Assembly: GCA_025936205.1 (NCBI GenBank)
Contig: JAICTU010000026.1
Coordinates: 1-32,086 of the forward strand
DNA: 32,086 nucleotides
Direction: 5' to 3'
From: Polyangiaceae bacterium
Lineage (GTDB): Bacteria > Myxococcota > Polyangia > Polyangiales > Polyangiaceae
The notes under the pieces are model-generated. The model did no database searches. It worked only from the letters and a program-made list of their open reading frames with translations, and was not told the origin of the DNA. Within the stretch, counting starts at the first letter, position 1, and every line of letters starts with the position of its first letter. Positions 17,431-26,439 of this stretch are shown here, one piece after another. Made by a program: the position numbers and the translations under genes.

Positions 17431-18477
17431 TCAGCCCTGGGACTGCGATTGCTCGGAAGAGGGCGAGGTGCTCTGCGTCTGCCGCTGCAGCTGCGAGAGC
17501 GCTTCGGGTTCCGGCTCCGGCGCGTCGACGGGATTCAAGAAGTCACGCTGGAGGTGATCGCAGACCAGCGCGCCGGTGTCGACGACGCGGGTCAGCTCTT
17601 CGTGCAAGCCAGCGTGCAGGACGTCGGTGATCTTGGCCTGGCGCAGGTGCACGATCATGGTCTGCAGGCACTTGCGCGAGTCGGTGGCGGCGACGCGCGC
17701 CGTGGCCGCTTCGATGCGGCGCAGGAGCAGCTCCGCGCGTTCGAAGCAGTGCAACACGGAGCGCGGGAAGCTGGGGTCGCGCAACAGGAACTCTGCCACG
17801 CGGCGGCCCGTGGGCGCGGCGCGGTGGCGCTTCAGGAACGATTCCTCCGCGGCGCACAGCTTGAGCTGGCTCACCCACTGCGCCGATTGCCAGGGGGTCT
17901 CCAGTGTCTCGCGGCCGCCCAGGCGGTGGTGTTTGACGTCCATGAGCCGCGCCGTCTGGTTGGCGCGCTCCAGCACCATGCCGAGCAGCATGAAGTCGAG
18001 CGGCTCTTCATGCAGCATGGTGCTGTCGGAGATGCCGCCGAACTCCGCGCACAGCGAGCGGATGCGGCGGTAGAACTGGCTGCGGTCGCTCCGGTACTCG
18101 CGCTGCGCGGCCTTGCTGGTCAGCCACTGCCAGGAGGTGTTCAGCGTCTCCCACATCTCGCGGCTGATCACTTCGCGGATCTGGCGCGCGTTCTCGCGGG
18201 CCCAGTACAGGCTGCTGCGGATCGAGACCGGGTTCTTCTGGTTCCAGGTCAGGTATTCTTCCGCGTCGTCGTCGTCGTGGTAACGGTCCGCGCCGATCAG
18301 CTCTTCGAAGCGGGCCTGCTCGCCCAGCACCACGATCACGGGCTTCCAGCGTTCGGCGCGGTCGTGCTCGGCATCGAGCACGATCAGGCGATTGGTGGCC
18401 GCGAGCCGGGAGCAGCTCTCCGCGCGCTCGATGTAGCGGAACAACCAGAAGCAGCTGTCGGCGACGCGCGAGATCAT
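17431..18477 (-). CDS. Alpha-E domain protein (DUF403)
   Basis: All-helical protein of 348 residues starting [20 protein letters not shown], the hallmark N-terminus of alpha-E proteins. Also seen: [20 protein letters not shown] with [35 protein letters not shown] with LMDVKHH, and [19 protein letters not shown]. The final 40 residues are a Pro/Glu/Gln/Ser tail. Alpha-E proteins almost always accompany a circularly permuted ATP-grasp ligase and are proposed to form part of a peptide-synthesising or peptide-tagging system. ATG 18477 overlaps the stop of the upstream ATP-grasp gene (ATGA, 18477-18474). The transglutaminase and peptidase partners often seen in such clusters are absent. It is the last gene of the operon. 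Confidence 0.88.
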   Translation of the reverse strand: MISRVADSCFWLFRYIERAESCSRLAATNRLIVLDAEHDRAERWKPVIVVLGEQARFEELIGADRYHDDDDAEEYLTWNQKNPVSIRSSLYWARENARQIREVISREMWETLNTSWQWLTSKAAQREYRSDRSQFYRRIRSLCAEFGGISDSTMLHEEPLDFMLLGMVLERANQTARLMDVKHHRLGGRETLETPWQSAQWVSQLKLCAAEESFLKRHRAAPTGRRVAEFLLRDPSFPRSVLHCFERAELLLRRIEAATARVAATDSRKCLQTMIVHLRQAKITDVLHAGLHEELTRVVDTGALVCDHLQRDFLNPVDAPEPEPEALSQLQRQTQSTSPSSEQSQSQG

Positions 18478-19976
18478 GGGTTCTGCGCTCCGAGCACCCA
18501 GGTGTCCTTGGAGCCGCCGCCCTGGCTGGAGTTGACCACGTAGGAGTTCTCCTTCAGCGCCACCCGGCACAGACCACCCGGGAGTACCCAGGTCTTCTTG
18601 CCCGTGAGCACGAAGGGGCGCAGGTCCAGGCGGCGCGGTGCCAGCTCGGTGTCGCACCAGGTCGGCGCCGCCGAGAGCTCCACGCGTGGCTGCGCGATGT
18701 AGCCGCGTGGGTTTTCTTCCAGCTTGGCCCGGAACTCGGCGATCTCGCTCTCGCTCGCGGTGGGCCCCATCAACATGCCGTAACCGCCCGAGCCGTCGAC
18801 AGCCTTGACCACCAGCTCGTTCAAGTGCCCGAGCGCGTACTCCAGGTCTTGCTTGCGGCTCAGGTTGTAGGTCTGCACCTGGCCGATGATCGGCTCCTCC
18901 GACAGATAGAAGCGGATCATGTCCGGGACGTAGGGGTACACGGCCTTGTCGTCCGCGACGCCGTTGCCGAGCGCGTTGGCGAGCGTGACGTTGCCCGCCG
19001 CGTACGCGGAGACGAGCCCCGCCACGCCCAGCAAGCTGTCGGGGCGGAAGAACTCCGGGTCGAGGAAGGCATCGTCGATGCGCCGGTAGATCACGTGGAT
19101 CTGCTGGGGCCCCGCGGTGGTCTTCAGGTACACTTTGCGGTCGCGCACGAACAGATCGGAGGCGTAAGCGAGCTCGCAGCCCATGCGCCCGGCGAGGAAG
19201 CTGTGCTCGAAGTACGCCGAGTTGAACGGCCCCGGCGTGAGCACGACGGCGCGCACGGGGCTGTCGGGCGGGGGAGGGATGGAGCCCTTGGCGCTGCCGG
19301 CGGGCGCGCTCTCCAGCAGCGTGTCGCGCAGCACGGTCGGATAGTCGTCGACCGAGCGCACGTTGAGCTTCTTGAACACGCTGGGCAGGGCGCGCTTCAT
19401 CACGCCGCGGTTCTCCAGCACGTACGACACGCCCGAGGGCGTGCGCACGTTGTCCTCCAGCACCAGGAACTCGCCGCTCGGGCTGCGGATCAGGTCGATA
19501 CCGGCGACGTGGATGTACACGCCGCCCGGGGGCGTCACGCCGCGCAGCCGCTCCAGGTACCCGGAGGAGCCGAGCACCAGCCGCCGGGGCAGGATGTCTT
19601 CACATAGAATTTTCTGCGGGCCGTAAACATCACGCAGAAACAGATTGAGCGCCGTCACGCGCTGGGCGAGGCCGCGTTCCACCCGGTCCCATTCCTCGGC
19701 CGAGATCACGCGCGGGATCAGGTCGAACGGGAACACGCGCTCGCCGCCGCGCTCGTCCGAGTAGACGGAGAAGGTGACGCCTGCATTCAGGAAGGCGCTG
19801 TTGGCGAGCTCCTGGCGCTTCTGGAATTCGCGTTGCCCGAGCTTGTCGAGCGCACGCACCACCCGCGTCATGTTCAGGCGCGGTTGCCCCGGCGCCTCGA
19901 AAAACTCGTCATAGGTACCCGGCAGCGGCCGGTAGTCCGCGAACAGCGGCGGCTTGGGGACGCCCGAGATGGTCAT
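18474..19976 (-). CDS. Circularly permuted ATP-grasp protein (DUF404/DUF407)
   Basis: Predicted ATP-dependent carboxylate-amine ligase of 500 residues, usual family length. Visible: [12 protein letters not shown] near the start, [143 protein letters not shown] and [14 protein letters not shown]. These are the shared motifs of the family predicted to join amino acids or peptides; the natural substrate is unknown. AAGGGGA six bases before ATG 19976 is a good ribosome site. It overlaps the alpha-E gene and lies 63 bases after the roadblock gene, where a promoter-like sequence occurs. Confidence 0.9.
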   Translation of the reverse strand: MTISGVPKPPLFADYRPLPGTYDEFFEAPGQPRLNMTRVVRALDKLGQREFQKRQELANSAFLNAGVTFSVYSDERGGERVFPFDLIPRVISAEEWDRVERGLAQRVTALNLFLRDVYGPQKILCEDILPRRLVLGSSGYLERLRGVTPPGGVYIHVAGIDLIRSPSGEFLVLEDNVRTPSGVSYVLENRGVMKRALPSVFKKLNVRSVDDYPTVLRDTLLESAPAGSAKGSIPPPPDSPVRAVVLTPGPFNSAYFEHSFLAGRMGCELAYASDLFVRDRKVYLKTTAGPQQIHVIYRRIDDAFLDPEFFRPDSLLGVAGLVSAYAAGNVTLANALGNGVADDKAVYPYVPDMIRFYLSEEPIIGQVQTYNLSRKQDLEYALGHLNELVVKAVDGSGGYGMLMGPTASESEIAEFRAKLEENPRGYIAQPRVELSAAPTWCDTELAPRRLDLRPFVLTGKKTWVLPGGLCRVALKENSYVVNSSQGGGSKDTWVLGAQNP

Positions 19977-19987
19977 CGGCGTCCCCT

Positions 19988-20015
19988 TCGTTACGGTTTA
20001 AAGGCCGGCTGTCAA
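19988..20015 (-). promoter_or_regulatory. Possible internal sigma-70 promoter before ATP-grasp gene
   Basis: Read on the minus strand, a consensus TTGACA (20015-20010) is followed after 16 bases by TAACGA (19993-19988), 11 bases before ATG 19976. The -35 is perfect and the -10 weak; the very short leader overlaps the ribosome site. It would let the ATP-grasp/alpha-E pair be expressed apart from the sigma and roadblock genes. Confidence 0.35.
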
Positions 20016-20039
20016 CCCTGTGCCGGCGGCAGACGGCCC

Positions 20040-20624
20040 TCAGTGGGTCTCGTCGTCCTCGGAGTCGAGCTTGTCCGCCCCATTCCCTTTCGGAACGGGG
20101 CCATTCGCCAGGTTGCCATTCGCCAGCGGGCCATTCCCGAGAGGCCCGTCGCCGGTGCCGTCGAACAGCGGCTCGAACCCGGTTTCCCCGTGCAGCGGCT
20201 CGCCTTCACCCTCGCGCTCGAGCTGCGCCTTGCGCGGCAGCGGCACTTCGTCCGGAGGGCTGGAGCCGGCGGTGATCAGGGAGTCGACGAGCTGAGGCAG
20301 CGCCTCGACCGCGATGCGCGTGGCCATCTCGAGGGCGCGGCGATTGACCGGTGCCTCCACCATCACGCACAGAAAGCCGCCCCGGAAGCGGGTCATCGCC
20401 AGCTGATAACGGTTGAGGCTGAAGGCGCATTGCTCCACGCCGAGCTCGCACAGCTCCGCGCAGCGCACGATGCTGGCCAGGCGCAAGGTCGTGCGCTCCA
20501 GCTCTTGCTCGGCGAACTCGGGCGGCATCTGGTGCAACAGGAGCTGGCCGGTGGAGTCGGCAACAAAACTGCCCACCACCCATTCGACGTCCAGGAGGAC
20601 ATTGAGGATGTCTTCACCCCTCAC
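20040..20624 (-). CDS. Roadblock/LC7 (MglB-like) protein with Gly/Asn-rich tail
   Basis: Protein of 194 residues. Residues about 3-115 have the roadblock/LC7 fold pattern: ILNVLLDVEWVVGSFVADST, GQLLLHQMPP, LRLASIVRCAELCELG, YQLAMTRFRGGFLCVMVEAP and TRIAVEALPQLVDSLI. Such proteins regulate small Ras-like GTPases (MglB acts on MglA) or form scaffolds. Residues about 150-190 are a tail with repeated GNG/ANG units (PLGNGPLANGNLANGP), probably unstructured. The GTG start at 20624 overlaps the upstream stop (GTGA), so it is coupled to the DUF4388 gene. No GTPase gene is in the window. It may pair with the roadblock-like C-terminus of its upstream neighbour. Confidence 0.75.
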   Translation of the reverse strand: MRGEDILNVLLDVEWVVGSFVADSTGQLLLHQMPPEFAEQELERTTLRLASIVRCAELCELGVEQCAFSLNRYQLAMTRFRGGFLCVMVEAPVNRRALEMATRIAVEALPQLVDSLITAGSSPPDEVPLPRKAQLEREGEGEPLHGETGFEPLFDGTGDGPLGNGPLANGNLANGPVPKGNGADKLDSEDDETH

Positions 20625-21943
20625 CCGAGCCCCACCTTTCGCAACAGCGAGCGCAGCCGCTCGGTGGGACCGAGCGCGGCGGCGATATCATTGACCTCGG
20701 ACTTGACTACCAAGAGGCTCAGGCCTCCCCCCTTCAAGTGCACGGCCGTGCGCCCGTGGCGGCCCAGATCCGCGGCGATCAGCTTGGCCTGGTTGTGGAT
20801 GAAGGCGGCCGCGTTCGCGAGCCGCTCGCACTCTTCCCCGCGTGCCGCGAGCAGCACGCCGCGCCCGGACACGCGCACCATGCTGGTGGCCAGGTCCAGC
20901 CGGCGGCGGGACGCCGGAGGCTCGTCGGAGCCAGCCGGAGGGCGCGGCAGAGCGCGGCGAGTCCACGTGACCGGCAGGGTGCGTTGCCGCGGTGGCGCGT
21001 TGGGCTCGCGTTCGATGCTGGTGAGCGATGCCGGCGCGGTCGGCGCTGAGGGCGGAGGCGGCGCGACGGTGGACTCCTGCGGGGCTGCACTGGATAGGGC
21101 CGCACTCGAGCAGGGCGGGGGAGAGGGGTCGACCGTCGCTGCAACCGCGGGAGCAGAAGGTGGTGGCGCCGCGGCAGGTGCTGACGCGGGCTTGGCTGCC
21201 GGCACCACGGGCACGCGCGTGCGCGTTGCGCTGGCGCTCGCCACGCGCGCGACTCGCGCCTCGGTGGAGCGATGTGCCGCCGCTGCGGCCGCGACCGCGC
21301 GCGACAGCTCGGATACCGCCGCGTCGAGCGGCGCGAACTTCGCCGCCAGCGCGGGCTCCGGCCGTACCGGATCGCTGCGCGAGTGATCTGCGCGCGTGGG
21401 TTCGAGCTCGGCATCGGGAAGGGGCGGCGGATCGTAAAAGGAGGGCCGCTCGGAGCTGCTCGCCGAGTCCGGCGCGTCGACGTCGGGCTTGCGCCGCACG
21501 CCGGTCAGCGAGTTCATCGCGCCCGGGCGAGCGGCAGCCAGCAGCTTCTCTGCTGTGAAGAACAAGCTCGGCTGGCTCGGCCAGGGGCGCGCACAGGGTC
21601 GAAACTCCACGGAGCCCGAGTGCAACATCTCAATCACTGCTCCGAGGCCCACGTCTTCGCCAAACTCGGCATGCACGACGTGCCCTTGGTCGAAGAAGAT
21701 GTGACCGCGCTTGTCCTCGGCCACCACGCGAACGCCACGACGCAACCCCTGGCTGCACAGCGCGCGGATCAAGCCCGCCACGTCACCTTGGGTCGGTGTC
21801 CGATCGGCTTCCCAGCTGTGGTTCCCCCCTTGGCTCTCGCTCAGGCCAGTCACCCGGGGCCCTCGTGCCCCCGTGAATGGACCCACTCCCTCTCGCTCGG
21901 TCGTTTCACCGCTTGCCTCCTCGGCTGCGTCCATCGTGCGCAT
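20621..21943 (-). CDS. DUF4388 protein with roadblock-like C-terminal domain
   Basis: Protein of 440 residues in three parts. Residues about 50-120 match DUF4388 (QGDVAGLIRALCSQGLRRGV, GHIFFDQGHVVHAEFGEDVG, MLHSGSVEF), a domain common in myxobacterial signalling proteins. Residues about 140-335 are low complexity, rich in Ala, Pro and Ser (PAAKPASAPAAAPPPSAPA and similar). Residues about 345-440 resemble a roadblock/LC7 domain (VRVSGRGVLLAARGEECERL, NAAAFIHNQAKLIAADLG, AVHLKGGGLSLLVVKSEVND). It probably works with the roadblock protein encoded immediately downstream, perhaps as a heterodimer, which is inference. It begins 15 bases after the sigma-factor stop. ATG 21943 is used; a second ATG lies three codons later. 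Confidence 0.75.
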   Translation of the reverse strand: MRTMDAAEEASGETTEREGVGPFTGARGPRVTGLSESQGGNHSWEADRTPTQGDVAGLIRALCSQGLRRGVRVVAEDKRGHIFFDQGHVVHAEFGEDVGLGAVIEMLHSGSVEFRPCARPWPSQPSLFFTAEKLLAAARPGAMNSLTGVRRKPDVDAPDSASSSERPSFYDPPPLPDAELEPTRADHSRSDPVRPEPALAAKFAPLDAAVSELSRAVAAAAAAHRSTEARVARVASASATRTRVPVVPAAKPASAPAAAPPPSAPAVAATVDPSPPPCSSAALSSAAPQESTVAPPPPSAPTAPASLTSIEREPNAPPRQRTLPVTWTRRALPRPPAGSDEPPASRRRLDLATSMVRVSGRGVLLAARGEECERLANAAAFIHNQAKLIAADLGRHGRTAVHLKGGGLSLLVVKSEVNDIAAALGPTERLRSLLRKVGLG

Positions 21944-21958
21944 CCGCGCTGCGCTCGC

Positions 21959-22741
21959 TCAGGCGAGCGGCGCGCCGCCTTCCGCCCTGGGTCTGCCTGC
22001 CGCCGCTGCGTCTTCGTGCAGGTGGGCGCACATCCGCTCGGGCAACTCCTCGCGCAGTTCCACCGCTACCTCCGGAGGCAACTCGTCGGGGAGGGCCGCG
22101 CGGCGTGGCTTCGAGATCGGCGGGCGGTCCTGCGGAAGGCGCTCCTTGTGAGGCTGCTCCTTCTGACCGAGCCGCGCCATCGTCGCCTCCACCGTTTGCC
22201 GGGCGCGACGGCGCCGCGATGCCGCCGTCCCGGGCGGGATCCCCAGCTCGCGCGCGACCTCGTTCTTGGAGAGCTGCTCGAGCTCGAACAGCACGAAGGC
22301 CTGCGCCAGATCGCGATCGAGCCGCTCCAGTACCTGATTGAAGAGCTCCAGGGCCAGCACGCGCTCGTTGGCGCTGTCTTGCGCCGAGCCCGGTGCTGGA
22401 TGCACGTCCATGTCGGCTTCGAACTGATAGCGCGCCAGGCGCCTACGTTTCGAAGATGTCACGCGCAGCACTACACCGAAGAGGAACGCCCGCTCGCGGT
22501 CCGGACGGATCCGATCGAGCCGCTCGGAAGCGATCAGAAAGGCCTGCTGGGTCGCGTCTTCGGCGGCCTCTGCGCTCAGGCCCTGACGGCGCAGCGTCCT
22601 GGCGATCGCGTCGGAGTGCCGCTGAAACATCGACGCCAGGCGCGCCGACCCCACGGGGTGCCCCGACCCCGCCGAATGCGAAGCCTCCCCACGGCGCACG
22701 TGTCCGCCGGGGGAAAGATGTCCGATGGATTCGACCGCCAC
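21959..22741 (-). CDS. ECF-type RNA polymerase sigma factor
   Basis: Sigma-70 family protein of 260 residues with only regions 2 and 4. Region 2 spans about residues 35-100: MFQRHSDAIARTLRRQG, SAEAAEDATQQAFLIASERL (the core-binding and -10 recognition part) and AFLFGVVLRVTSSKRRR. Region 4 spans about 130-185: VLERLDRDLAQAFVLFELEQ, LSKNEVARELGIPPGTAASR and RRRARQTVEA, a helix-turn-helix for the -35 element. A C-terminal extension of about 70 charged, Pro-rich residues (PPISKPRRAALPDELPPEVA) follows; it could bind a regulator. The start is GTG 22741, with AGGA five bases upstream. It heads a five-gene operon and no anti-sigma gene is adjacent; the roadblock proteins might take that role, which is speculative. 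Confidence 0.85.
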   Translation of the reverse strand: MAVESIGHLSPGGHVRRGEASHSAGSGHPVGSARLASMFQRHSDAIARTLRRQGLSAEAAEDATQQAFLIASERLDRIRPDRERAFLFGVVLRVTSSKRRRLARYQFEADMDVHPAPGSAQDSANERVLALELFNQVLERLDRDLAQAFVLFELEQLSKNEVARELGIPPGTAASRRRRARQTVEATMARLGQKEQPHKERLPQDRPPISKPRRAALPDELPPEVAVELREELPERMCAHLHEDAAAAGRPRAEGGAPLA

Positions 22742-23213
22742 GAGTTCCTAATGCGAACCACGCCGGCAGCGATCACGAAATGACGCGCACGCTAACAAAA
22801 CTGCCGCAGCCAGCGCCGAGGGAGCGCGGAGTCGCCGGCCGGTGCGCCTGGGGCTCTGCGGATGGGCTCTGGAGGAGCAGTTGCTTCGTGAAGCAGGGAG
22901 GGGCGTGAGCTGGGTCTTCAGTGACTCGCGCGATCGAGTTGTCCGGACGTGCGTTGCATCGATTCGTCGCGCTGCGAGCAGCGCGTGCCCGCGCAAAATG
23001 AGCAGTGCAAGAGCTGTCGCCGCTGCATGCACGAGGGGTGGTACACGGATCACGAAAACCCACCGCGCTGCCATCAAAACCGCTGAACGAGGAAGATTCG
23101 AGGCGTTGACACGATCAGCGAACCCTCACATCCTTGATTCGAGAAGCTGTCGCGTGCGAGTAGGGGCGGGCTCGCACACACCGAGCAATCTCGACAGGAG
23201 CACCGAAGCCGGA
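22742..23213. other. Divergent spacer between sigma factor and pseudokinase genes
   Basis: About 470 bases. Two small dyads are seen: TGCTTC/GAAGCA (22882-22895, 2-base loop) and ACTCG/CGAGT (22923-22938). A consensus TTGACA is at 23106. The plus-strand reading frame of the kinase gene is open through most of it, but the kinase-domain start sits at 23214 and the upstream translation lacks any motif. Confidence 0.45.
23106..23134 (+). promoter_or_regulatory. Possible promoter for the pseudokinase operon
   Basis: TTGACA (23106-23111) and CATCCT (23129-23134) are 17 bases apart, 80 bases upstream of the GTG at 23214. The -35 is perfect and the -10 poor (3 of 6), so this is a weak call. Confidence 0.3.
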
Positions 23214-25316
23214 GTGAGCAACCTCAACTTCGATCTCATTTCGCGCTACCGAGTGCTGCGTCCGCTCGGCCCGACCCAGCTCGGTCACGTCTATCTGTCG
23301 ATCTCGAACGAAGAGAGATCGAAAGCGCTTGCGGCCAGCGAGGAGAGCCGAAGCCCCGGCTTTTTTTGCCTGGAGGTGCTGCACCCCGACTGGGCGAAGG
23401 ACGCCGACCTGCGCGCGCTCTTTCTGGAGGAAGCAGCGCAGACGCTGGAGCTCGAGCACCCCAACGTGGTGCGCTCGCAAGAGCTGATCGACCAGCCAGA
23501 AGCCTGCGCCCGCGTGACGCGCTGGTTTGCAGGGCATTCGCTGGCGCGCTTGCTGGAGCGCATGGGCCGCGAGGCGTTCCCTCTGCATCTGCACGTGCGC
23601 GTGCTGTGTGAGGTGCTCTCGGCGCTTCAATACCTGCACGAGATCGATGACCCCACGGGCGCGTCGGGCGGCATCGTGTATCGAGACGCTTCCCCGCAGC
23701 GCGTGCTGCTCACGTACACCGGTCAGGTCAAGCTGCTGGGCGCGGGCTTCGAGCGCACCATCGACGAGATCGAGCGCCACTCGGGGCATCTGCTCGCCGA
23801 TATCGGCTATGCCGCGCCGGAGCTGTGCCTCGGCTATCCCGCGAGCCCGGCGGGAGACGTCTACTCGGTGGGCGTGATGTTGTGGGAGGCGCTGGCGCGG
23901 GCCCCGCGCAAGTTCGCGGACTCGGCCGAGGCCAGCCTGCACCTGCGCATCAGCGGGGAAGAGCCGGACATCGATCAGTTCCGGCCCGGCGTGCCGCGGC
24001 GGCTCGCCGAGATCTGCCGGCGCGCGCTCGCCGTGAGCCCGCGCGAGCGCTATGCGAGCGCCCAGGAGCTGCAGATTGATCTGGAGAGCTACCTGGCGGA
24101 CACCGAGACCGACGCACAGCAAAACGCTGGGCTCGGAGCGCTCGCGCAGCTGATGATGCAACACTTCGCCGACGAGCGCGCCGAGATGCTCACCTGGATC
24201 GAGCAGCAGCTGGCCAGCCGTCACGGCGCGGACCCATCGCAGGAGCGACTCGCGGGCAAGCCGGCGCGGCCTTGCGTGCCGCCGCCACCGAGCTCGCCCG
24301 TCCAGCCCGACGCACGAGACGGCGACGAGGGAGACGTGTCCGAGCCGTTCAACCTGCAGCCGCTCTGGGACGACCGCACGCACACGGTGACCAGCTTCGA
24401 GGAGGTAGGGGAGGCGAACCCCGCGCCGGCGCTCGAGCAGCGGGCAGACTCCGGCGCGGAGCCGCTCAGCGAGTCCGCGAACGACGAGCAGCCGAGCTAC
24501 AACCAGGATCCGCGCTACACCGCCGAGCGCGAGGGATCAGACCCCCCAGCGGCAGCCGAACAGGAGGCGCTCTGCGCTGAGCCGGAGCCCCCGCTGCCCG
24601 TCCTGGAGCACGACTTGCCGCTCCGCGAGCACGTACGCCCCGCGCCGCGGCCCGGGCTCCCACCGCCCTTTCTGATCCGCGAGCCTGATACCAGCGGCCA
24701 TCGCGCCTATTCCTCCACCCTGCAACCCACGACGAGCGCGGCGGGACAGCTCTCGCGTTTCGCGCTGCCGGTCGCGCTGGCCGCGGGCGTGCTGCTGCTC
24801 GTGGTCGCGCAAGTCGTGCGCAGCGCGCGCCGCGAGCCAGCTCAGCTCGGTGGGGTGGCGGCCGTAGCTCCCGCGCCCCGTGCCCCGCGCCCTGAACCCG
24901 CGCCCACTCCGCAACCGGCGCGCGAGGTACTGGCGGTGCGCGCCGGCGCCGGGGTTGCTCCGGTCGCCGAAGAGAAGACCCGCGAGGAGCAGGTCGAGGC
25001 GGCGCCCGCGGAGCCGAGTCTCTCCGAGGCAACTCCAGCCCCCGCCGCGCCAGCGATCGCCCCTGCTCCCGAGGAGCCGAACGCCGCCCCGGTGGCGGAG
25101 CCGCCTGCGAGCCCAGCGAGCACGGCCGGGGACGATTCGCCGCCCTTCGGCATCGAAGCCATCCTGCCCACGCTGAGCGCGGACGAGCCCCAAGCGGCGC
25201 CGGCCCCGCGCGCCACGGCCAAGTCCAGGCGCGGCAAGCGCCCCGACCCGCACGCGGCGCGCGCACTGGCCCCGCTGCCTCGTAGCATCGATGAAACAGA
25301 TCCGTACCTCGAGTGA
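23214..25316 (+). CDS. Membrane-anchored Ser/Thr kinase-like protein, probable pseudokinase
   Basis: Protein of 700 residues from GTG 23214. Residues about 9-275 follow the protein-kinase fold but lack key residues. The glycine loop is reduced to LGPTQLGHVYL, the ATP-binding Lys is Glu (E54 in CLEVLH), the catalytic loop is YRDASPQR with D158 kept but the metal-binding Asn replaced by R163, and DFG is GAG (176-178). Structural motifs remain (YAAPELCLG, DVYSVGVMLWEAL). A low-complexity acidic linker follows, then a membrane segment at about 520-540 (FALPVALAAGVLLLVVAQVV) and an Ala/Pro/Glu-rich tail. So ATP transfer is unlikely and a scaffold or ligand-sensing role more so. AGGAG lies 13 bases upstream, farther than usual; the frame is open to 22842, so the start is uncertain. 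The TPR/PEGA gene follows 22 bases downstream. Confidence 0.82.
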   Translation: MSNLNFDLISRYRVLRPLGPTQLGHVYLSISNEERSKALAASEESRSPGFFCLEVLHPDWAKDADLRALFLEEAAQTLELEHPNVVRSQELIDQPEACARVTRWFAGHSLARLLERMGREAFPLHLHVRVLCEVLSALQYLHEIDDPTGASGGIVYRDASPQRVLLTYTGQVKLLGAGFERTIDEIERHSGHLLADIGYAAPELCLGYPASPAGDVYSVGVMLWEALARAPRKFADSAEASLHLRISGEEPDIDQFRPGVPRRLAEICRRALAVSPRERYASAQELQIDLESYLADTETDAQQNAGLGALAQLMMQHFADERAEMLTWIEQQLASRHGADPSQERLAGKPARPCVPPPPSSPVQPDARDGDEGDVSEPFNLQPLWDDRTHTVTSFEEVGEANPAPALEQRADSGAEPLSESANDEQPSYNQDPRYTAEREGSDPPAAAEQEALCAEPEPPLPVLEHDLPLREHVRPAPRPGLPPPFLIREPDTSGHRAYSSTLQPTTSAAGQLSRFALPVALAAGVLLLVVAQVVRSARREPAQLGGVAAVAPAPRAPRPEPAPTPQPAREVLAVRAGAGVAPVAEEKTREEQVEAAPAEPSLSEATPAPAAPAIAPAPEEPNAAPVAEPPASPASTAGDDSPPFGIEAILPTLSADEPQAAPAPRATAKSRRGKRPDPHAARALAPLPRSIDETDPYLE

Positions 25317-25338
25317 GCTCCCCCGGAGATCTTCCTGC

Positions 25339-26439
25339 ATGCAACAACCTCCGCATCGATCGGTCGCTGCCTCAGCGCTGCGCGCTGCGTGCCGCTTGCG
25401 TTCGCGAGCCGTACAGCTGGCAGTCCTGGTGTCGCTCGGGCTGAGCGCAGCGCCGAGCCTGGCCAGCGAACCATCTCCGTCACAGCCGGCGCCCAGCGGG
25501 CGCTCCGACGAGGCGCGTGCCGCGGACCTGGCGCAGGCGCGCCAGCATTTCGCGCGCGGCGTGGAGCTCTATCGCGGCGGCGCCTACGACGCGTCGCTGG
25601 CTGCATTCACGCGCGCGTACGAGCTCGCGCCGACCTATCGCATCCTCTACAACCTGGCGCAGGTCCAGGCGCAGCGGCAGGACTATGTGCAGGCGCTGGA
25701 GCTGTTCGCGCGCTACCTGCGTGAAGCGGCGGCCGCGCCCGGCGAGGCGCGCATCCCCGACGCTCGCGTTTCCGAGGTCGAAGCCGAGATGACCGAGCTG
25801 AAGCGGCGCGTGGCGGAGCTGCGCATCGAGACCAACGTCGAGGGCGGCACGCTGATCGTCAACGAGACGCGCGTGGCGGAGCTGCCGCTGCGCTCGCCGC
25901 TGCTGCTGAACGCGGGCATTCACCGCGTGCGCGTGGAGAAGGCCGGGCACATCCCCGTGACCCGGATCGTCACGGTGGCGGGCGGGGAAGCGCCGGTGGT
26001 CAGCTTCGAGCTGGAGCGCGAGTCGTTCCCGATCGATCTGAATGCGATCCCCGCGCCGCACGGCGTGCCGAGCAAGACGGGGCGGGAAGCGCCGCCGGCT
26101 CCGCCGGAGAACGTCGCGGTGAAGGTCGGCCTGATCACCACCGGCATTCTCGCCGGGTTCACGGCCGCGTGCGCGGTGATGACCTACCGGCAGAGCGGCG
26201 AGCTCGATCGCCGGCTCTCCGACTATCCCGATGGCATCGCGGGCATCGAGAGCGCGCGCTCGCGACTGCGCACGCTGGCGGTGTTGACGGATGCGTTCGG
26301 TCTCGCCTCCGTGGTATCGGCGGGCGTGACGACGTATTTCCATTTCGCGCCGCCGAAGGAGCCGGAGCGCCGCACGCCCCAGCTGGGGGCGGGGCTCGGT
26401 CCCGATGGCTGGAATGTCTGGGTTCGAGGCTCGTTGTGA
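25339..26439 (+). CDS. Exported TPR/PEGA-domain protein
   Basis: Protein of 366 residues. The basic N-terminus and hydrophobic segment (AVQLAVLVSLGLSAAPSLAS) form a signal peptide ending near residue 43. Tetratricopeptide repeats lie at about 60-125 (ARQHFARGVELYRGGAYDAS, FTRAYELAPTYRILYNLAQV, DYVQALELFARYLREA), then a PEGA-type beta domain (GGTLIVNETRVAELPLRSPL, LLNAGIHRVRVEKAGHIPV). A membrane segment is near 265-285 (VGLITTGILAGFTAACAVM) and a second weaker one near 330. Such TPR/PEGA proteins commonly sit beside kinases in myxobacteria. ATG 25339 with GGAG ten bases upstream was preferred over ATG 25291, which would overlap the kinase gene and has no ribosome site. The stop overlaps the GTG of the pectinesterase gene. 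Confidence 0.8.
   Translation: MQQPPHRSVAASALRAACRLRSRAVQLAVLVSLGLSAAPSLASEPSPSQPAPSGRSDEARAADLAQARQHFARGVELYRGGAYDASLAAFTRAYELAPTYRILYNLAQVQAQRQDYVQALELFARYLREAAAAPGEARIPDARVSEVEAEMTELKRRVAELRIETNVEGGTLIVNETRVAELPLRSPLLLNAGIHRVRVEKAGHIPVTRIVTVAGGEAPVVSFELERESFPIDLNAIPAPHGVPSKTGREAPPAPPENVAVKVGLITTGILAGFTAACAVMTYRQSGELDRRLSDYPDGIAGIESARSRLRTLAVLTDAFGLASVVSAGVTTYFHFAPPKEPERRTPQLGAGLGPDGWNVWVRGSL

Noticed and set aside
22842..23213. N-terminal extension of the kinase-like protein by about 124 residues
   Set aside because: The translation is Arg/Ala/Ser-rich without motif, overlaps promoter-like sequence, and the kinase fold starts right after 23214.
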